Assembly (NCBI RefSeq): GCF_000315625.1
Contig: NW_005434543.1
Location: 74,757 to 120,312, forward strand
DNA length: 45,556 nucleotides
Source of the DNA: Guillardia theta CCMP2712
Lineage: Eukaryota; Cryptophyceae; Pyrenomonadales; Geminigeraceae
Reading direction: 5' to 3'
Positions 1 through 11,469 of this stretch are shown piece after piece (the first letter of the stretch is position 1; the number at the start of each line of letters is the position of its first letter). Under the pieces are notes generated by a model. It worked only from the letters and a program-made list of their open reading frames with translations. It was not told the DNA's origin and did no database searches. Both the position numbers and the translations under genes were made by a program.

Positions 1-81
1 GAGAGACTAACGTTAACTCTAAGGCGAGCAACCGCGTCTCTCACGAAGAAGTTGAAAGCTTGAAAGTCATGTAGTCAGAAG

Positions 82-714
82 CTAGCGTGTTGTCAAGTCC
101 TGCGACAAACCTGATATCCTTCGGTCGTTCACCCCTCTCTTGAGGCCGTTGAGAACAACCTGCCACGATCATCATGCGTCTCCCTCATGGGGGAGGCAAG
201 CAAGGGACCTTGGGTCCTCCCGTCTTTCCTGACTTCTTCTGCTGAATCTCATCTTCCTCGACCTGAGCTTTGATAATCTGCTCTCAAGTTTAACCCCCCT
301 CCCTCCCTCCCTCCCGTGTAGCTGCTGACCATCTCTCGTTCGCTCAACGGCATCGTTCTCCACATCTCTCCGATCTGCTTCATGCGCTCGGTCTGGTTCA
401 GCTTCGGGTCTTTCTCCTTGAGCTTCGATGTCATGGCCTTGACAAACACCTGGTACCTGAAACCCCTGGAGCGTCAGGCACCTTCAGGCAGGCACACGGG
501 GCTGTGCTGGCTGACCTGCTTCTTTCTTGGCCCGCGGGTCTTGTCTCATGTATGATGACAGGAGCAGCAGCTGAGAGAGGGGAGTAAGAACGCGAGCATG
601 CTCAACGGGGCAACGACCTGGTGCCACTGAAGGCACGTGGGATCCTGTCCCGGACTGAAACGGGACGCGGGACCCCATTCCAGCAGTCTTCTTTGACGCG
701 TTATCGGACATCAT
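82..714 (-). CDS. HMG-box-like protein, five exons
   Basis: Five exons on the minus strand (714-618, 570-516, 456-330, 277-209, 159-82) join with matching phases into a 141-residue reading frame ending in TAG at 84-82. All four introns are GT...AG and 45-70 nt or so. Residues from about 51 to 115 have the aromatic/basic spacing of an HMG box: YQVFVKAM, then KLKEKDPKL, then IGEMWRTMP, then a charged third helix (IIKAQVEEDEIQQKK). HMG boxes bend DNA in chromatin. The usual PKRPxSAY start is absent (here GQERSRYQVF), so it is a divergent member or another small helical DNA-binding domain. ATG at 714 and ATG at 711 are both possible starts. The ends of the protein are low in recognisable motifs. 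Confidence 0.6.
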
Positions 715-1049
715 GCCACGTCATTGGGTCTTTTCATGTCATGGTGGCGGCAAGGCCGTGTCTCGTCAATCGGCAAGGGAGCGAGACGCAGGCGTTGTTA
801 TGGGCATCGCGCCGATCTAGCAATCTGATAGTGGAAACGAAGTCAGAAGAGCGATATCGCATCACATTTCATAGCAACATCGTCATGAACTTGTTGCTAG
901 ACTGACTCAAAGCTGTCAGAGTCGTGATTCCCTATCAACACTCACGATCCCAGCCCGCATGCGCGCACACTACGTCTGGCACATGCTGACAGTTAAAACT
1001 CTTCTCTCCTCTTCTCAACAGAAAGTTCGACATCGCTATCACTTCCTAC

Positions 1050-2330
1050 TAATCCACACTGCACTGCAGTGACGACAAGATCCGCTCGCCTGACCATCGC
1101 CGCTCGCCTCCATTCATCCCCTTCTGCTCCCCGTCGCATCTCGGCTCCATCCTCCCATTTCGTGCCCCCTTCTTTTTTACCCCCGCCATCGCTCACCCCA
1201 CCCCCTTTCCACATTCCCGAAACTACCCCACCCTAATGCTCTAGTCACCATACTAGGATTCTTGTACCCCTGGAAGTTTTGACCCCACCCTCCAATTTCT
1301 CACTCTATACCCCTATTTCACAACTTTACACACAAACCTACCCCCATTTGTTCATCACCCACCCCAATATATATCCAAACTATTCTGTCGACCCCTGTCC
1401 ACTAAACCTTCATTATACCCCACCCCCTCTCAGAGAATCCATCTTAACCCCCACCCCCCATCTTCTCTCATTATTCCCTCGGTTCTTCCTCTCCTTCACT
1501 CCCTCCTCACTCCGTACCTACCCCTTTAACAACCCACCCCACCTCCATGTACCTTAGCGGAGACCCAGGAGCTCTTATACCCTACCCTTTGGTGCCTTAC
1601 CGTACCCTGAGTCAACCCGCTTTTATTACCCCTACCCGTGTGCCCTTGGCTGTTAAGCCCCAGGACCCCCACCGAACCACTTGAGTACCCCTACCAACAC
1701 AGAACTAAATTATTGTTAATTATAATATTAGTTATAGTAATCCCCGTGACGTAGTTTTCAAGGATCTTTCCCCATTACCACCTCCTGTTTTGACCTGACG
1801 CAGGTGTAGATAGTAGGGGTGGGTCCCAGGACGGGGTTTTTTTGGGGGTCATTTTAAACCTTTGGAGCTGACCACCCCTGCGGCAACAACCCCATGATCG
1901 AGGATACAAGGGGTAAAAAGGGGGTGAGAGGACGTGCACCCCACCCCACCACCTCGCCGGACTCTTGATATGCCAGGGGTTCTGTAATGCTAAATTTGGG
2001 GGGTGGGCAAGGAGTCAAAAAGGGGTGGCGTCAGCTGACTACCCACTGAATTAAAGCTAGGGCACCGCTGGCAAAACTACCCTACCCCTCCTTCCCAGAA
2101 TGCTTGCTCCTTCAACCACCCCCACCTTGCAAGATATGTGCACTTGCAAAAATGCTGACCCGAACGGTGTGACAACAACCCCACCCCACCCCCCAAAATG
2201 ATATATTACAAGGGGTACTCACAGGGTTGCGAGGCGTCTTTTAACCCCTGTAGAAAGCACCCTCACCCCCAACTTTCCCACGCTCTACCCCCTCACTTCC
2301 CCTTGGCATCTTCCGCTCTCGGAGTCATTC
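1050..2330. other. C-rich strand-biased tract rich in ACCCC/TACCCC words
   Basis: The plus strand is dominated by CCCC and TACCC/ACCCC words with very little G from about 1050 to 1700. It continues with mixed C-rich and G-rich words (for example GGGGT near 1800-2030) to about 2330. There is no exact repeat unit that I can define. A second tract of the same character lies at 41750-42650. It is not a clean telomere array. Degenerate satellite or promoter-distal sequence are alternatives. Confidence 0.4.
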
Positions 2331-2519
2331 ACCTCCCACACAGCACCCAACGAATGCAGGAAGAGGACCCGGTAGTAGAAATACGAATTCTAAACGAAAC
2401 CACTTGTTTTCATGTCAAGAGTCTTCAATATCACAACGTTTGGGGCACTTCTGTCAGCATGGCTGTCATGGATGAAAGTTGCAATCACTGCAACTCCTTG
2501 AGATTCATCGTGTAAGCCA

Positions 2520-3110
2520 CCGGCTACTGGCCGGCTATGGCAGCGGCACCGCCGCTTCTCTCTAAGAGTAATAAACCTTTACTCAAAGTTAAGAATAAAC
2601 AAGCGGATCATCCGATCATGGCATCAGTGCCACCGGCGTGCTCCGCCGGGCGGGCCCACTGGCTGGCAACCAAGGGGGCGGGCCCAGCGGCGGCCCCGGC
2701 CGCCGCCCTGCAGCGCCTTTACTCAAAGTGCCAGGCACGCGGTCCGGTCACTGCCGCGTCACCCGTGCCACCGGGATGATGATCGGATCGGCCCGCCGCC
2801 GGGGCGGCCGCCGGGTGTGGCATTCCGAAGTTCACTGAGCCTGGCCCATCAGTAACTTAATGATTCGGAGACACTCGGCATTCTAGGTTGAATGCCGGAT
2901 ACCGTACGGCCGGAGCCCGGCCTCCTTTGAGTTGAAAGAAGCACTGTGACTCCGACTCCGACTGGCCCGGCCGGCCCCCGCCCGGACCCCCGGGGGCGCG
3001 GCCCGCGGCAGTGCGAAGCCTGGATAGTGTGGTCAAACTTCGTGATACGTGACTGGTCAAATCAGCGGCCGCAATGGAAGTGCGGGATGGGTCTAGAGGA
3101 GACCCGGGCG
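2520..3110. promoter_or_regulatory. GC/CpG-rich island 5' of the JmjC-SDR gene
   Basis: Dense GGCCGG, GCCGCC, CCGGGC and CGCGG words contrast with the flanks. The island sits about 420 nt or more before the first supported exon at 3527. It shares the phrase ACTCAAAGTTAAG with the island near 38460 and GGATCGGCCC with the one near 38270, so it may be a dispersed repeat as well as a promoter-associated CpG island. Confidence 0.35.
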
Positions 3111-3526
3111 GGGGGAAAGAGAGGGAGAGGGAGAGGTGAGGGGAAGGGAGAGAGGGAGAGAGGGAGATTACTGTGTAAGGGGAACTTGTGCCCGAGAGAC
3201 AGACTGAGGCCAGGAGGGAGGAGATCTCAGCTGACAGGGGGCGAGGTAGAGGGACAGATTCCTCTATCCTCGACCATCTGATCCGTAACCAACTGCTCCT
3301 GTTGCTCCTCCTGCTCCAGCCTCCTCGTCCTTCTGCTTCTTGTCTTGTCGTCAAGGAATCGTTTGTCAGCATGGGGGGCATAGTGATCCTGAGATGGATT
3401 CTTCAAGCTCGATGCCTGACAAAGAAAGAAATGAGCGGTCTATTCGACCGGGACAGTTAATCTTATTGAGCAACAAACTTGTCTCCTTCAGACGTCTTCG
3501 ACATCCTGACGTCAAGCTGAACGCAG

Positions 3527-4761
3527 ATGGAGACTGTTGAGCGAATGGTAGCACATGTATCTGCTGCTGATGCCAAGGAGGTCAAAGATGAGCTGAGGTA
3601 AGATATATCTTTGGGTCGACAAGCATGCAGCTTGCGCGTTTGTGTGTTCTTTCTCGTGAGTTTGACGTTCCTTCACCTTAGGAGCAGAGGATGGCTTGAC
3701 AGGAACGTCAAGGTTGTGCTGATGAGCATCAGCGACATTGACAAGGGCGTGGTCATAGATGTGTCTTCACCTCAAAGAGTCGATCCTCGGGATGCTCATT
3801 GCGTTTTCCCCCTCACTGATAAGTTCTCGTCAGAAAGGTCCCACCAGGAAACCAACGGCGTGAGGCAATTTGAAGTCGCTGGACAACAAGTCACAGTGAG
3901 GAAAGTCCTGTACAGAAGCATCCAAGAGCAAGGGAGGAAGGAGAAGAAGAAAGAAGACATCGCTAAGAAGGAGCCAAGACAGGCGTCTCGGACAAGCTCA
4001 ACAAACAACGGCTGGGGTTACAACAAGTTCCACGGGAGCTGGAGGACAGTGAACAAGTCAGGAGAGCAGGAAACAGGAGTCATCCCGAGTGTATCGGGAG
4101 AGGACCACGTTGCGATCAAGGTAAGGGAGGCGAAGTCGTAGTCGACTCTCCTCAAGGTCTGAGCAGGAGGCTCTTGCTGAAGGAGAACCCTTCATCATCC
4201 GTGGACTGAGCATGGGGGCATGTGTCGGCCGATGGACCGCCGAGTATCTTCACGAGAGGACCACGGACAAGGTCCTCGCAGCAGGCGTCCACGTCTGCCC
4301 TTACAGGACCGTCGACCTGGCCGGGCATCGCCTGCCCAACAGCAAGAAGAACTTTCACTTCTGCGAGATGACCTTTGTCGACTTCATTCGCCGCTGCAAC
4401 CCGGACAAGTTTCAGCACCTCCAGCCCCTTCCTCCCGTCGTCGAGGAGGGGGAGAGGCTCTACCTCCGCAGCGTCGCTGCTGGGCAGGATGCTGCCAAAC
4501 GCGCCTCTCACATCCACGAGACTTTCCCGGAGCTCGCAGAGGACCTGACGCTCCCTGCGGGGATAGTCTATCCTCCTGCCAGGTACCACAGCTCCGTCCT
4601 CCGTGTTGCTTCGGGGATACTGAACTTTGGACGCACTACGATGTCATGGACAACATCCTCATGCAAGTGAGCTCTTGCTGACAGCACTCCCCCTACCACC
4701 CAGCTCGTGCTCGTGCTCCTGCTTCCTGCGCCTGCTCGGTCCACATCCTCAACCCAGATCT

Positions 4762-4825
<64 letters not shown>

Positions 4826-5818
4826 GCTCCTGCTCCTTCACCTCCACCTCCAGCTCCAGCTCCTCCTGCTTCTACTTCTCCCCCTGCTCCTCCGTCTCAT
4901 CTGGCTGCTATCCGCAGGTGACTGGATCGAAAGTCGTCACGTTGTGGCCGCCAGTAGAGGATCAAAACTTGTACACTCAAGGGTCGTCGTCGAGGGTCGA
5001 GAGCATCTCCAACCCTGACCTCGCTCTTCATCCTCGCTTCTTTGAGACATGGCAGAGTCGGCTCGAGGGAGAGCTGAAGCCGGGAGATGCAGTCTACATA
5101 CCCCCACTCTGGTTCCATCATGTTCGGATGCCCTCCTTCAGCGTTGCCGTCAATGTCTTCTGGTGAGTGTCTCCCAGCTCCTCCCCTGCTCTGAACCCTG
5201 CTCCCTCCCTCCTGCACTTCCTTCGCTCCTTCCCACCGTCTCCTCGTCTCTGCTTCTCCCTCTTTCCTCCTCCTCTTTCCTCCACTTCGTTCCTCTTTCC
5301 GCGCTCCATATGTGCTCCCTCACTTGACTGTTCTTGTCTTTGTTCTACCAGGTGCGGGTCTAGCCCAGACCTCTACAACCCCAAGGACTTGTACGGGAAC
5401 AAAGATTTGCCTGTCCTTGACCAAGTGAGAGGAGGAGGAAGAGGAGGAAGAGGAGGAGCAGGAAGAAGGGGTGGAGGAAGAGGAGAAGCAGGAAGAAGGG
5501 GTGGAGGAAGAGGAGACGCAGGAAGAAGGGGTGGAGGAAGAGGAGAAGCAGGAAGAAGGGGTGGAGGAAGAGGAGACGCAGGAAGAAGGGGTGGAGGAAG
5601 AGGAATTCGAGGTGTGGATGGCAGAGGAGGAGGAGGAGGAGGAGGAGGAGGAGGAGGCGGGAATTTTGTTTTCCCCGCAAGCTGAGCCCAGACAGGCGCT
5701 GGCACTTGCGGCTCGAGCTGGAGCATCGCTCTCCAAGATCCCTCAACCCTTTCGCAGGTTCTTGTTGAGCTCCTTTGATGCACATGATGATGGTAGAGAA
5801 GGGTGATGGTGATGCTGC

Positions 5819-5859
<41 letters not shown>

Positions 5860-5864
5860 ATGGA

Positions 5865-5901
<37 letters not shown>

Positions 5902-7274
5902 ATGATGATGATGATGATGATGATGGCAATCATGATTTCTCATTGTGACTCGCGTGCTTGCTTATCTCATATCCTTGACAACAACGTGAACCTGCAGCTT
6001 CTACGCTCGACGAGCGGCGCACGCACTCTTGAGGGCAGCTGAACAAGCCGACAGTCGAGCAGAGGACTCGTCCTTGCCAGAGGACGCGGGAGAGGGAGGC
6101 CTGCTGGAGGAGGACGTGGCGGGTGCGCTCACAGGCAAGGTCTGCATCGTGACAGGAGCAGGAGGAGGGATAGGATGGGAACTTTGCCTGCTCCTCGCGC
6201 GCAGGTCGAGCATCTCGTTCCCTGTCCTCTTCTCCTCATTCTGCCTAGGGGAGCGACGGTTGTCATGGCCTGCAGGAGACACAGCGCGTCTGTACATGAC
6301 GAGCCCAGCTTGACCCGAGCTGGGAGAGCAGCTGGACGAATCCGAGGACTCACTCGAAATCATCGGGTGGGATGACGACAAGCTTCTCTGTTACTGACAG
6401 CTGGGAAGGTGTTTGTGGAAGAGCTGGACCTGGAGCGACCTGATTCCATCAAAGACTTCGCCAAGAGGATCTGGAGTCGCTTCGGGTCTCCCCAGCTGGG
6501 ACCCAGCTGCCGCTGACCCGAGGTTGCCAGGAAGATCCATCTCCTTGTCAACAACGCTGCCTGCGCGCCTGCGGTGCGGCAGGAGACGGAGGAAGGGATG
6601 GAAGCGCAGGTAGGAGGACAAGCTCGGGCCTGACTACCCTGATCGCCCTCCAGTTTGCTGTCAATGTGCTGGCTTGCCATCGGCTGATCAAACTCTTCCT
6701 CCCCCAGCTCGGTATCCAGCAGGTTGCCACCTTTACCGCCTCTCACAAACCTCCTCAGAATCAGACGACAAACCCTGTCACATCCTGAACGTCGCGTCCA
6801 AGTATGCTGGCAGGCTACAGGTCGGCGGATAGCTGGACGTTTAAAGTTGAAAATGGTGACGCCTTTCTCAGCACGAGGACCTTCAGTTCTCTTCGCGGCC
6901 CTACAGCTCGCATGCTGCTTACATGCAGGTGGAGTCGAGCTGGACTTGATGCGTCAAGACTTTGACACCTCGCAGTCCAAACAAGCTCTCCGGATGCTGA
7001 CATGGGGGTGGGCAGACAAGCTGAGAAGTGATGGGGGGACGTGACGAGGCTGAGCTGAGCTGATGGCAGGCACTTGCGTGAAGGTGAACGCTTGTCACCC
7101 TGGGGTTGTGGCGGGGACGAAAGTCGCGACGTCGCTGGGGCTACGGCAGGGAAGTCAAACCGCCAAGGTGACGAGAGAAGGAGCGAGAGAGAAGGGATGA
7201 AGTCATGTCACGCTGCAGGAAGCTGCCGAGAGTGTAGTCAACATCATTACAAACGAGGTAAGAAAAGCGAAAGA

Positions 7275-7340
<66 letters not shown>

Positions 7341-7425
7341 TGATAATGATGATGATGCTGATGATGATGATAGTGATGATGGAGATGATGGAGATGATGG
7401 AGATGATGATGATGGAGATGATGGA

Positions 7426-7462
<37 letters not shown>

Positions 7463-7633
7463 ATGGAGATGATGATGGAGATGATGACGAAGATGATGAT
7501 GATGATGGCCAATGTGCAGGAATTCCAAGAGCTTTCTGGCAAGTTCTTCGCGGACGGTTTGCAGGAAGAGTGTCAATGGAGAGAGGATCCGCAATGCCAG
7601 GAGCTAATGAGAGCGTTGGACGAGTACAACTGA
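3527..7633 (+). CDS. Fusion of TYW5-like JmjC oxygenase with a short-chain dehydrogenase
   Basis: Exons: 3527-3597, 3682-4120, 4167-4666, 4918-5162, 5352-5424, 5687-5757, 5998-6204, 6249-6366, 6409-6485, 6531-6609, 6654-6711, 6759-6820, 6872-6928, 6976-7027, 7070-7167, 7219-7257, 7520-7633. Phases match at every junction; the 6366/6409 junction is least sure. About 170 N-terminal residues are unassigned (weakly like the TYW2 N-terminus). The JmjC part follows human TYW5 order: WTHYDVMDN with two iron ligands, TGSK, then PPLWFHHV with the third, then YGNKDL and SFYARR. TYW5 hydroxylates wybutosine in tRNA-Phe. The frame then runs directly into an SDR: VTGAGGGIG cofactor loop, LVNNA, catalytic YMQSK (split by an intron) and HPGVV. 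Exon 3 is one base short, which breaks the frame at 4613-4616. Introns hold repeats at 4757-4835, 5458-5605, 5815-5930 and 7276-7505. Two genes read as one is possible, but the exon at 5998 carries both the JmjC tail and the SDR start. Confidence 0.7.
4757..4835 (+). repeat. (CTCCTG)n hexanucleotide repeat in an intron
   Basis: About 13 near-perfect copies of CTCCTG inside intron 4667-4917 of the JmjC-SDR gene. Similar CTCCTG/CTGCTC arrays recur at 9785-9880 and 14206-14250. Confidence 0.85.
5458..5605 (+). repeat. 30-bp purine minisatellite in an intron
   Basis: About five copies of a 30-nt unit beginning GCAGGAAGAAGGGGTGGAGG, alternating between AGAAGCA and AGACGCA variants, inside intron 5425-5686 of the JmjC-SDR gene. 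The long Glu/Gly/Ser open frames over it on both strands are artefacts of the repeat. Confidence 0.85.
5815..5930 (+). repeat. (GCT)n followed by (GAT)n microsatellite in an intron
   Basis: A GCT run (5815-5839) passes into a GAT/GATGGA run, all inside intron 5758-5997 that separates the JmjC and SDR coding exons. Confidence 0.85.
7276..7505 (+). repeat. (GAT)n microsatellite, about 230 bp, in an intron
   Basis: Twenty or so perfect GAT units, then interrupted GAT/GGAGAT units, inside the last intron (7258-7519) of the JmjC-SDR gene. Donor GTAAGA and acceptor TGTGCAG flank it, so the long Asp, Met and His open frames here are not proteins. Confidence 0.9.
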
Positions 7634-7844
7634 CAACAAACATCATCGATTCCTCATGTGAACCTTTGGTCTTTACACTCATTTACATATTCACATCTTT
7701 CGCATTCTTTTCTCCTCAAATCTTGAACTTGTCGAATGGAACCACCACCGTCATGCTCTTTCCTCTCCCTTGCTCCTTGTACTCGATCCTGCAAGGCCCA
7801 TCAACTCCCCAGCTGACCCTCCACCTCTCACCTCAGCTGTAGCC

Positions 7845-8098
7845 TCATGGGCCTCTGACCATGCAGCTGATTTGCCAGCTGTATCCTGAGCGAGGAGGAC
7901 CCCTGACAACCCTTGTCAAACCTTCCCAGCTCGCCTTTAGCTCACCTGTCTGCCGGGCGGAATGAAGGAAGAGGAGGATGGACCCTGTGAGGTAGGTAAG
8001 GACGGAGAGGAGGGAGGAGGAGGAGGAGATGTCGACGAGGCAGCAGAGAGTGCTTGTGTTCCAAACCTGCAGATCTATCAGCCTGAAAACCACCACCA

Positions 8099-8132
<34 letters not shown>

Positions 8133-9133
8133 CACCACCATCTCCTCGTCCTCGTCCTCCACCACCATCTCCTCGTCCTCCTCGTCTTCCACATCCTCCT
8201 GCTTGACACCTCCCCGTCTCACCTGTGCCTGTCGCAATAGTAGCCTCCATCCTCCCTCGTCTCCCTCGCTGGCTCGCAGAGAGGAGGAGACGGGCGCCTT
8301 CGGGCTCGCGGCAGGGGAGGCGGACGAGTCGCGCTGAGGAGCCTGAGGAGATTCAGAGATGACGTGGCAGAGGGGAGGATGACCTGTCGTTCAGCTGGAG
8401 TAGGAGCTTGGAAAGTTGGTCCAGCCACTGCTGGGGGGCTGACTACCGGTGTCCTCTCCAGCTGGGCTCTTGGTGAGGTGATACCACCTAGAACGCTCCT
8501 CCTGTCTCGGCTCGGAGGGACCGACCTCCCCCTCCCCTTGGACGACATCGCCTGGTGGACCCTCAGCAAGACTAAGAGAGGAGGGATGGAAGGAGGAAGG
8601 AAGAGGGTAAGATGAAGAGGAAGAGAAGGAGGAGGAGGAGGAGAGGGCACGCGAGGAGGAAGCATAGAGGAGACCTGGATCTTGAGAGTGCCAAACGAGG
8701 AGGTGGGAGATGTGGGCGATGAGGTAGCAGGTCTGCTGGGAGTCAGCTGGGTACTCGTCGGCACCTGCTGCGAGCTGGTTGCGTCCTCGTTCAGAGCGAC
8801 TGAGCTGAAGGTAAGCAAGAGCACCAACGGGGGTGACCGACCTCGTGAAGGCGCAGCAGCTGCAGGAGCCCGAGGAGGAGGAGGGGCGAGGGCGAGCTGG
8901 GGAGCAGCTGAGCCGCGGGCGCCATGGGCGGGGATGCGCAGGGCGGGAGTGAGCTCGGGGCGTCGGAGAGGAGGGGGAGGGAAGGAGGAGGGGGAGAAAT
9001 CTTCGGAGAAGGGGTTGAGGACAAGAGAAGCAATGGCAGGAGAGGCGACGATGGAGGTGAGAGGGTCGGAGATGTCCGGAGAGGCTTCCTCCTCCCGCAG
9101 GATCGGCGACATGGTGAAGATCCCCGCTCCCAA

Positions 9134-9232
<99 letters not shown>

Positions 9233-9789
9233 ATGGTATGTTGTCTCCATCCCTCTTTCCTTCGCTTCCTCCCTCATTGCACCCTGTTGCTCATACGGAT
9301 GCACGAGCAGCCCTGCTGAGCGGGTCGTCGCCGCAAGTACTTGCGCGCTGGACGGAGGAGGAGGAGGAGGAGAGTCGAACTTGATCTCTTCCTGCCCTTG
9401 ATTGTGCTGCTTCCTTTGACCCTCCACTGCCCTGCGCTCCATCTTGTCGCACGCTTCAGAACCAGCAGCATGTTCAAGCACCTTCACCTGAGCTCTTGGC
9501 GCTGGCCCCTTGCCCCTCACAGGGATTCCGATCTTGATGTCAAACCCGCCAGCCCGAGCAGGAGGAGGGGGAAGAGCAGGAGAAGAGGAGGAGGAGAAAA
9601 CCGCTCCCTGCGTCCGCCCCCAGTTCTCGTCCGGCTTCGCCGCCACCTCGGGGGCAGAGAGCTTCTCAGCTCCTGCTCGCAGTGCCGAGCTGAATGGGGC
9701 GAGCTGAGAAGACAAAAGTCGCAATGAGAGAACAAACTGAATGATGAACGACTTACCTTTGGTATCGTTCCTCCTGCTCCCTTGCTCCT

Positions 9790-9878
<89 letters not shown>

Positions 9879-10621
9879 GTTGCTGTGGCAATGGAGCAGG
9901 TGGGGCAACTTGATGTGTCGAATGCGCTTGTTGTTCAGCTGCCTCCCTCCCTCCTGCTGTCTCCTTGTGAGGGACTTTCGCTGCTCCTCCGCGCTGTCCT
10001 GGCTTTGGGATCGCCTGTCCGCACGAGGTCAGCCGGAGGAGGAGGAGGAAGAGGAGCATACTCACAGGGATCTGAATGCGCAAGGGAGAGCGAGGAGGAG
10101 CGATGGCAGGTGGAGCAGTGATGGAAGAGGAGGGAGGAGGAGGGAGTGACGAGGAGGAAGGGGGAGGAAGAGAAGAGGGAGGGGGTGGGGGGATAAGTTT
10201 CGAGGCAGGAGGAGCGATGGGAGTGGCAAGGCTGACAGAGGTTGGAGGAGGCGAGGAGATGGCAGAACGAGGAGCTGGTAAGATCGATGAGGAGAGGGGA
10301 AGAGGAGAGGCAGAGGGAGAAGAGGCGGAGGGAGGAGGAGGAAGGAACGAGGGGGTGCGAGAAGACTGAGCTAAGGAGGAAGGAGGAGCAGAGGAGGAAG
10401 AGAGAGCAGAGGGAGCAGGAGGAGCAGGAGGCAGGCTGATCTTGACGATCTGAGGAGCGGCAGCAAAGGGTTTCTTGAGCTCCGACAGGTCCTTTTGGAA
10501 GGGGGAGAGGGAAATGGAGTGGAAAATAGGGAGAGTGGAGAGAGGAGAGAGGAGAGAGGAGAGAGGAGGAGGAGGAGGAGGAGGAGGATAAGGGAAGGAA
10601 GGAGAGAGTGCTGTTGGTACC
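7845..10621 (-). CDS. Pro/Ser-rich protein with polyglutamine tract (N-terminus unresolved)
   Basis: Exons supported by splice sites and phase: 10491-10066, 9703-8223 and 8082-7845 (stop). At least one more exon ends at donor 10621, in the frame ending RRSVQDK. The middle is disordered: long Pro/Ser/Ala stretches, a run of about 33 Gln (CAG on this strand, 9232-9135), then HLGAGIFTMSP and more Pro/Ser-rich sequence. Short less biased patches (DLSELKKPFAAAPQIVK; VLEHAAGSEACDKMERRAVE) hint at a real protein. I do not recognise a domain. A scaffold or RNA/chromatin-associated role would be guesswork. Upstream exons between 10621 and 11276 are unresolved because the region is full of GAC, GGA and CTC repeats. 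It may or may not be the same transcript as the phosphoglucomutase-like exons at 11276-11469. Confidence 0.45.
9135..9232 (-). repeat. CAG repeat encoding about 33 glutamines
   Basis: An uninterrupted CTG run on the plus strand reads as CAG/Gln in the open frame of exon 9703-8223. Unlike most microsatellites in the window, this one lies in an exon. Confidence 0.8.
9785..9880 (+). repeat. (CTCCTG)n repeat in an intron
   Basis: About 16 copies of CTCCTG between exons 9703 and 10066 of the minus-strand polyQ gene, so it sits in that gene's intron. Confidence 0.85.
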
Positions 10622-10827
10622 TTGTCTTGAACTGATCGACGAATTGTGAGGAGACAACAAACTCTCTGATGAAGGGATCGAGGGAGGGCGGGAAGGAGAC
10701 TGTGAACAAGACAGAGCTCTCTCCTTCCTGCTGCTTCAGGGCTCCAGAGCCTTGCGGGGGAGGAGTGCTGGACAAAATCTGCGCCGCAGTCGTCGCATCC
10801 ATGCTCGTTATTATTGTTGCTGCTGCT

Positions 10828-10828
10828 A

Positions 10829-10861
<33 letters not shown>
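10828..10861 (+). repeat. (GTC)n microsatellite
   Basis: About 11 GTC units, reading as poly-Asp codons on the minus strand. Whether they lie in an exon of the polyQ gene is unclear. Confidence 0.75.
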
Positions 10862-10862
<1 letters not shown>

Positions 10863-11275
10863 TGTAGGTACAGGAGAGGTTGTCGGCAGCGGATTTGTTG
10901 TCAAAGATGGACTTGATGGAGGAGGAATTCTCCTCCGCCAATTCAGTCTCGCGGGTTCGACAGCAGAGGAACTGCGTTGGGAGGGAGAGGGAGAGGAGGA
11001 GGAGGAGGAGACCTTCCAAGAACAACTCGATCCTCCTCCATCGCAGATCGCATCTACAGAGACTTGAACGAGACTGGCAGCAGCGGGCTCGACTGTCAAG
11101 GGAGAAAATCTCGTCAGCGATGGAAGAGAAAGGCAGCTTCAAGAGGAGCAGGAGAGGAGGGAGGGGAAGCAGTAAGTACGAGGTGGAGGAGGACAAAACA
11201 GGTGGCAGAGAGGTTGAGGGTAGGAATGAAGAGGAGGAGGAGGAGGTCAGGAAGGGGAGGGAGGTAGAGGGATAC

Positions 11276-11469
11276 CTGTACGAAGTTGGCAAGATAATCC
11301 TTCTGCATGAAGTCACGAGTCTTCTTACGAAGTCCTGGAGAGAAGATAAATACATGCTGTGCAGAGCTCTACTTTCAACACACCCGAGGTTCCAGGCTTC
11401 TGACCGCTGTAAGGGGTCGTGGGTTTGGTGGTCACCTTGAAGATATCCGGTTGTCCTCCCCTCAACCTC
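11276..11469 (-). pseudogene. Orphan N-terminal exons of phosphoglucomutase
   Basis: Exons 11469-11384 and 11334-11276 join in phase across a short GT...AG intron. They encode PDIFKV, TTPYSGQKPGTSG, LRKKTRDF and YLANFVQ, the signature start of alpha-D-phosphoglucomutase (the PGTSGLRKK segment contacts the phosphosugar). Phosphoglucomutase interconverts glucose 1- and 6-phosphate and is about 560 residues long. No later part (the serine phosphorylation loop TASHNP, the metal loop, or GGDGRY) appears on this strand in the following 3.4 kb. The start codon also lies upstream, towards the scaffold gap. So this is a truncated copy, a pseudogene, or exons captured by the downstream gene. A misassembly at the gap is also possible. 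Confidence 0.55.

Larger units (their letters stand above)
715..3526. other. Long intergenic region with C-rich tract and GC island
   Basis: No supportable gene. It holds a C-rich, G-poor tract (about 1050-2330) and a GC-rich island (about 2520-3110), described separately. A purine-rich stretch (3100-3180) and a short CTC/CTG run (3295-3330) follow, next to the start of the following gene. Short open frames here have no coding character. Confidence 0.5.

Noticed and set aside
5360-5943. Long Ser-, Pro-, Ile- and His-rich ORFs on the minus strand
   Set aside because: They translate the intron minisatellite and GAT repeat of the JmjC-SDR gene in several frames; no biased frame is preferred.
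7141-7842. Poly-Asp, poly-His and poly-Met ORFs
   Set aside because: They come from the GAT microsatellite inside a well-defined intron.
9741-10121. Plus-strand poly-Leu ORF resembling a signal peptide or membrane protein
   Set aside because: It is the CTCCTG repeat in an intron of the minus-strand gene.
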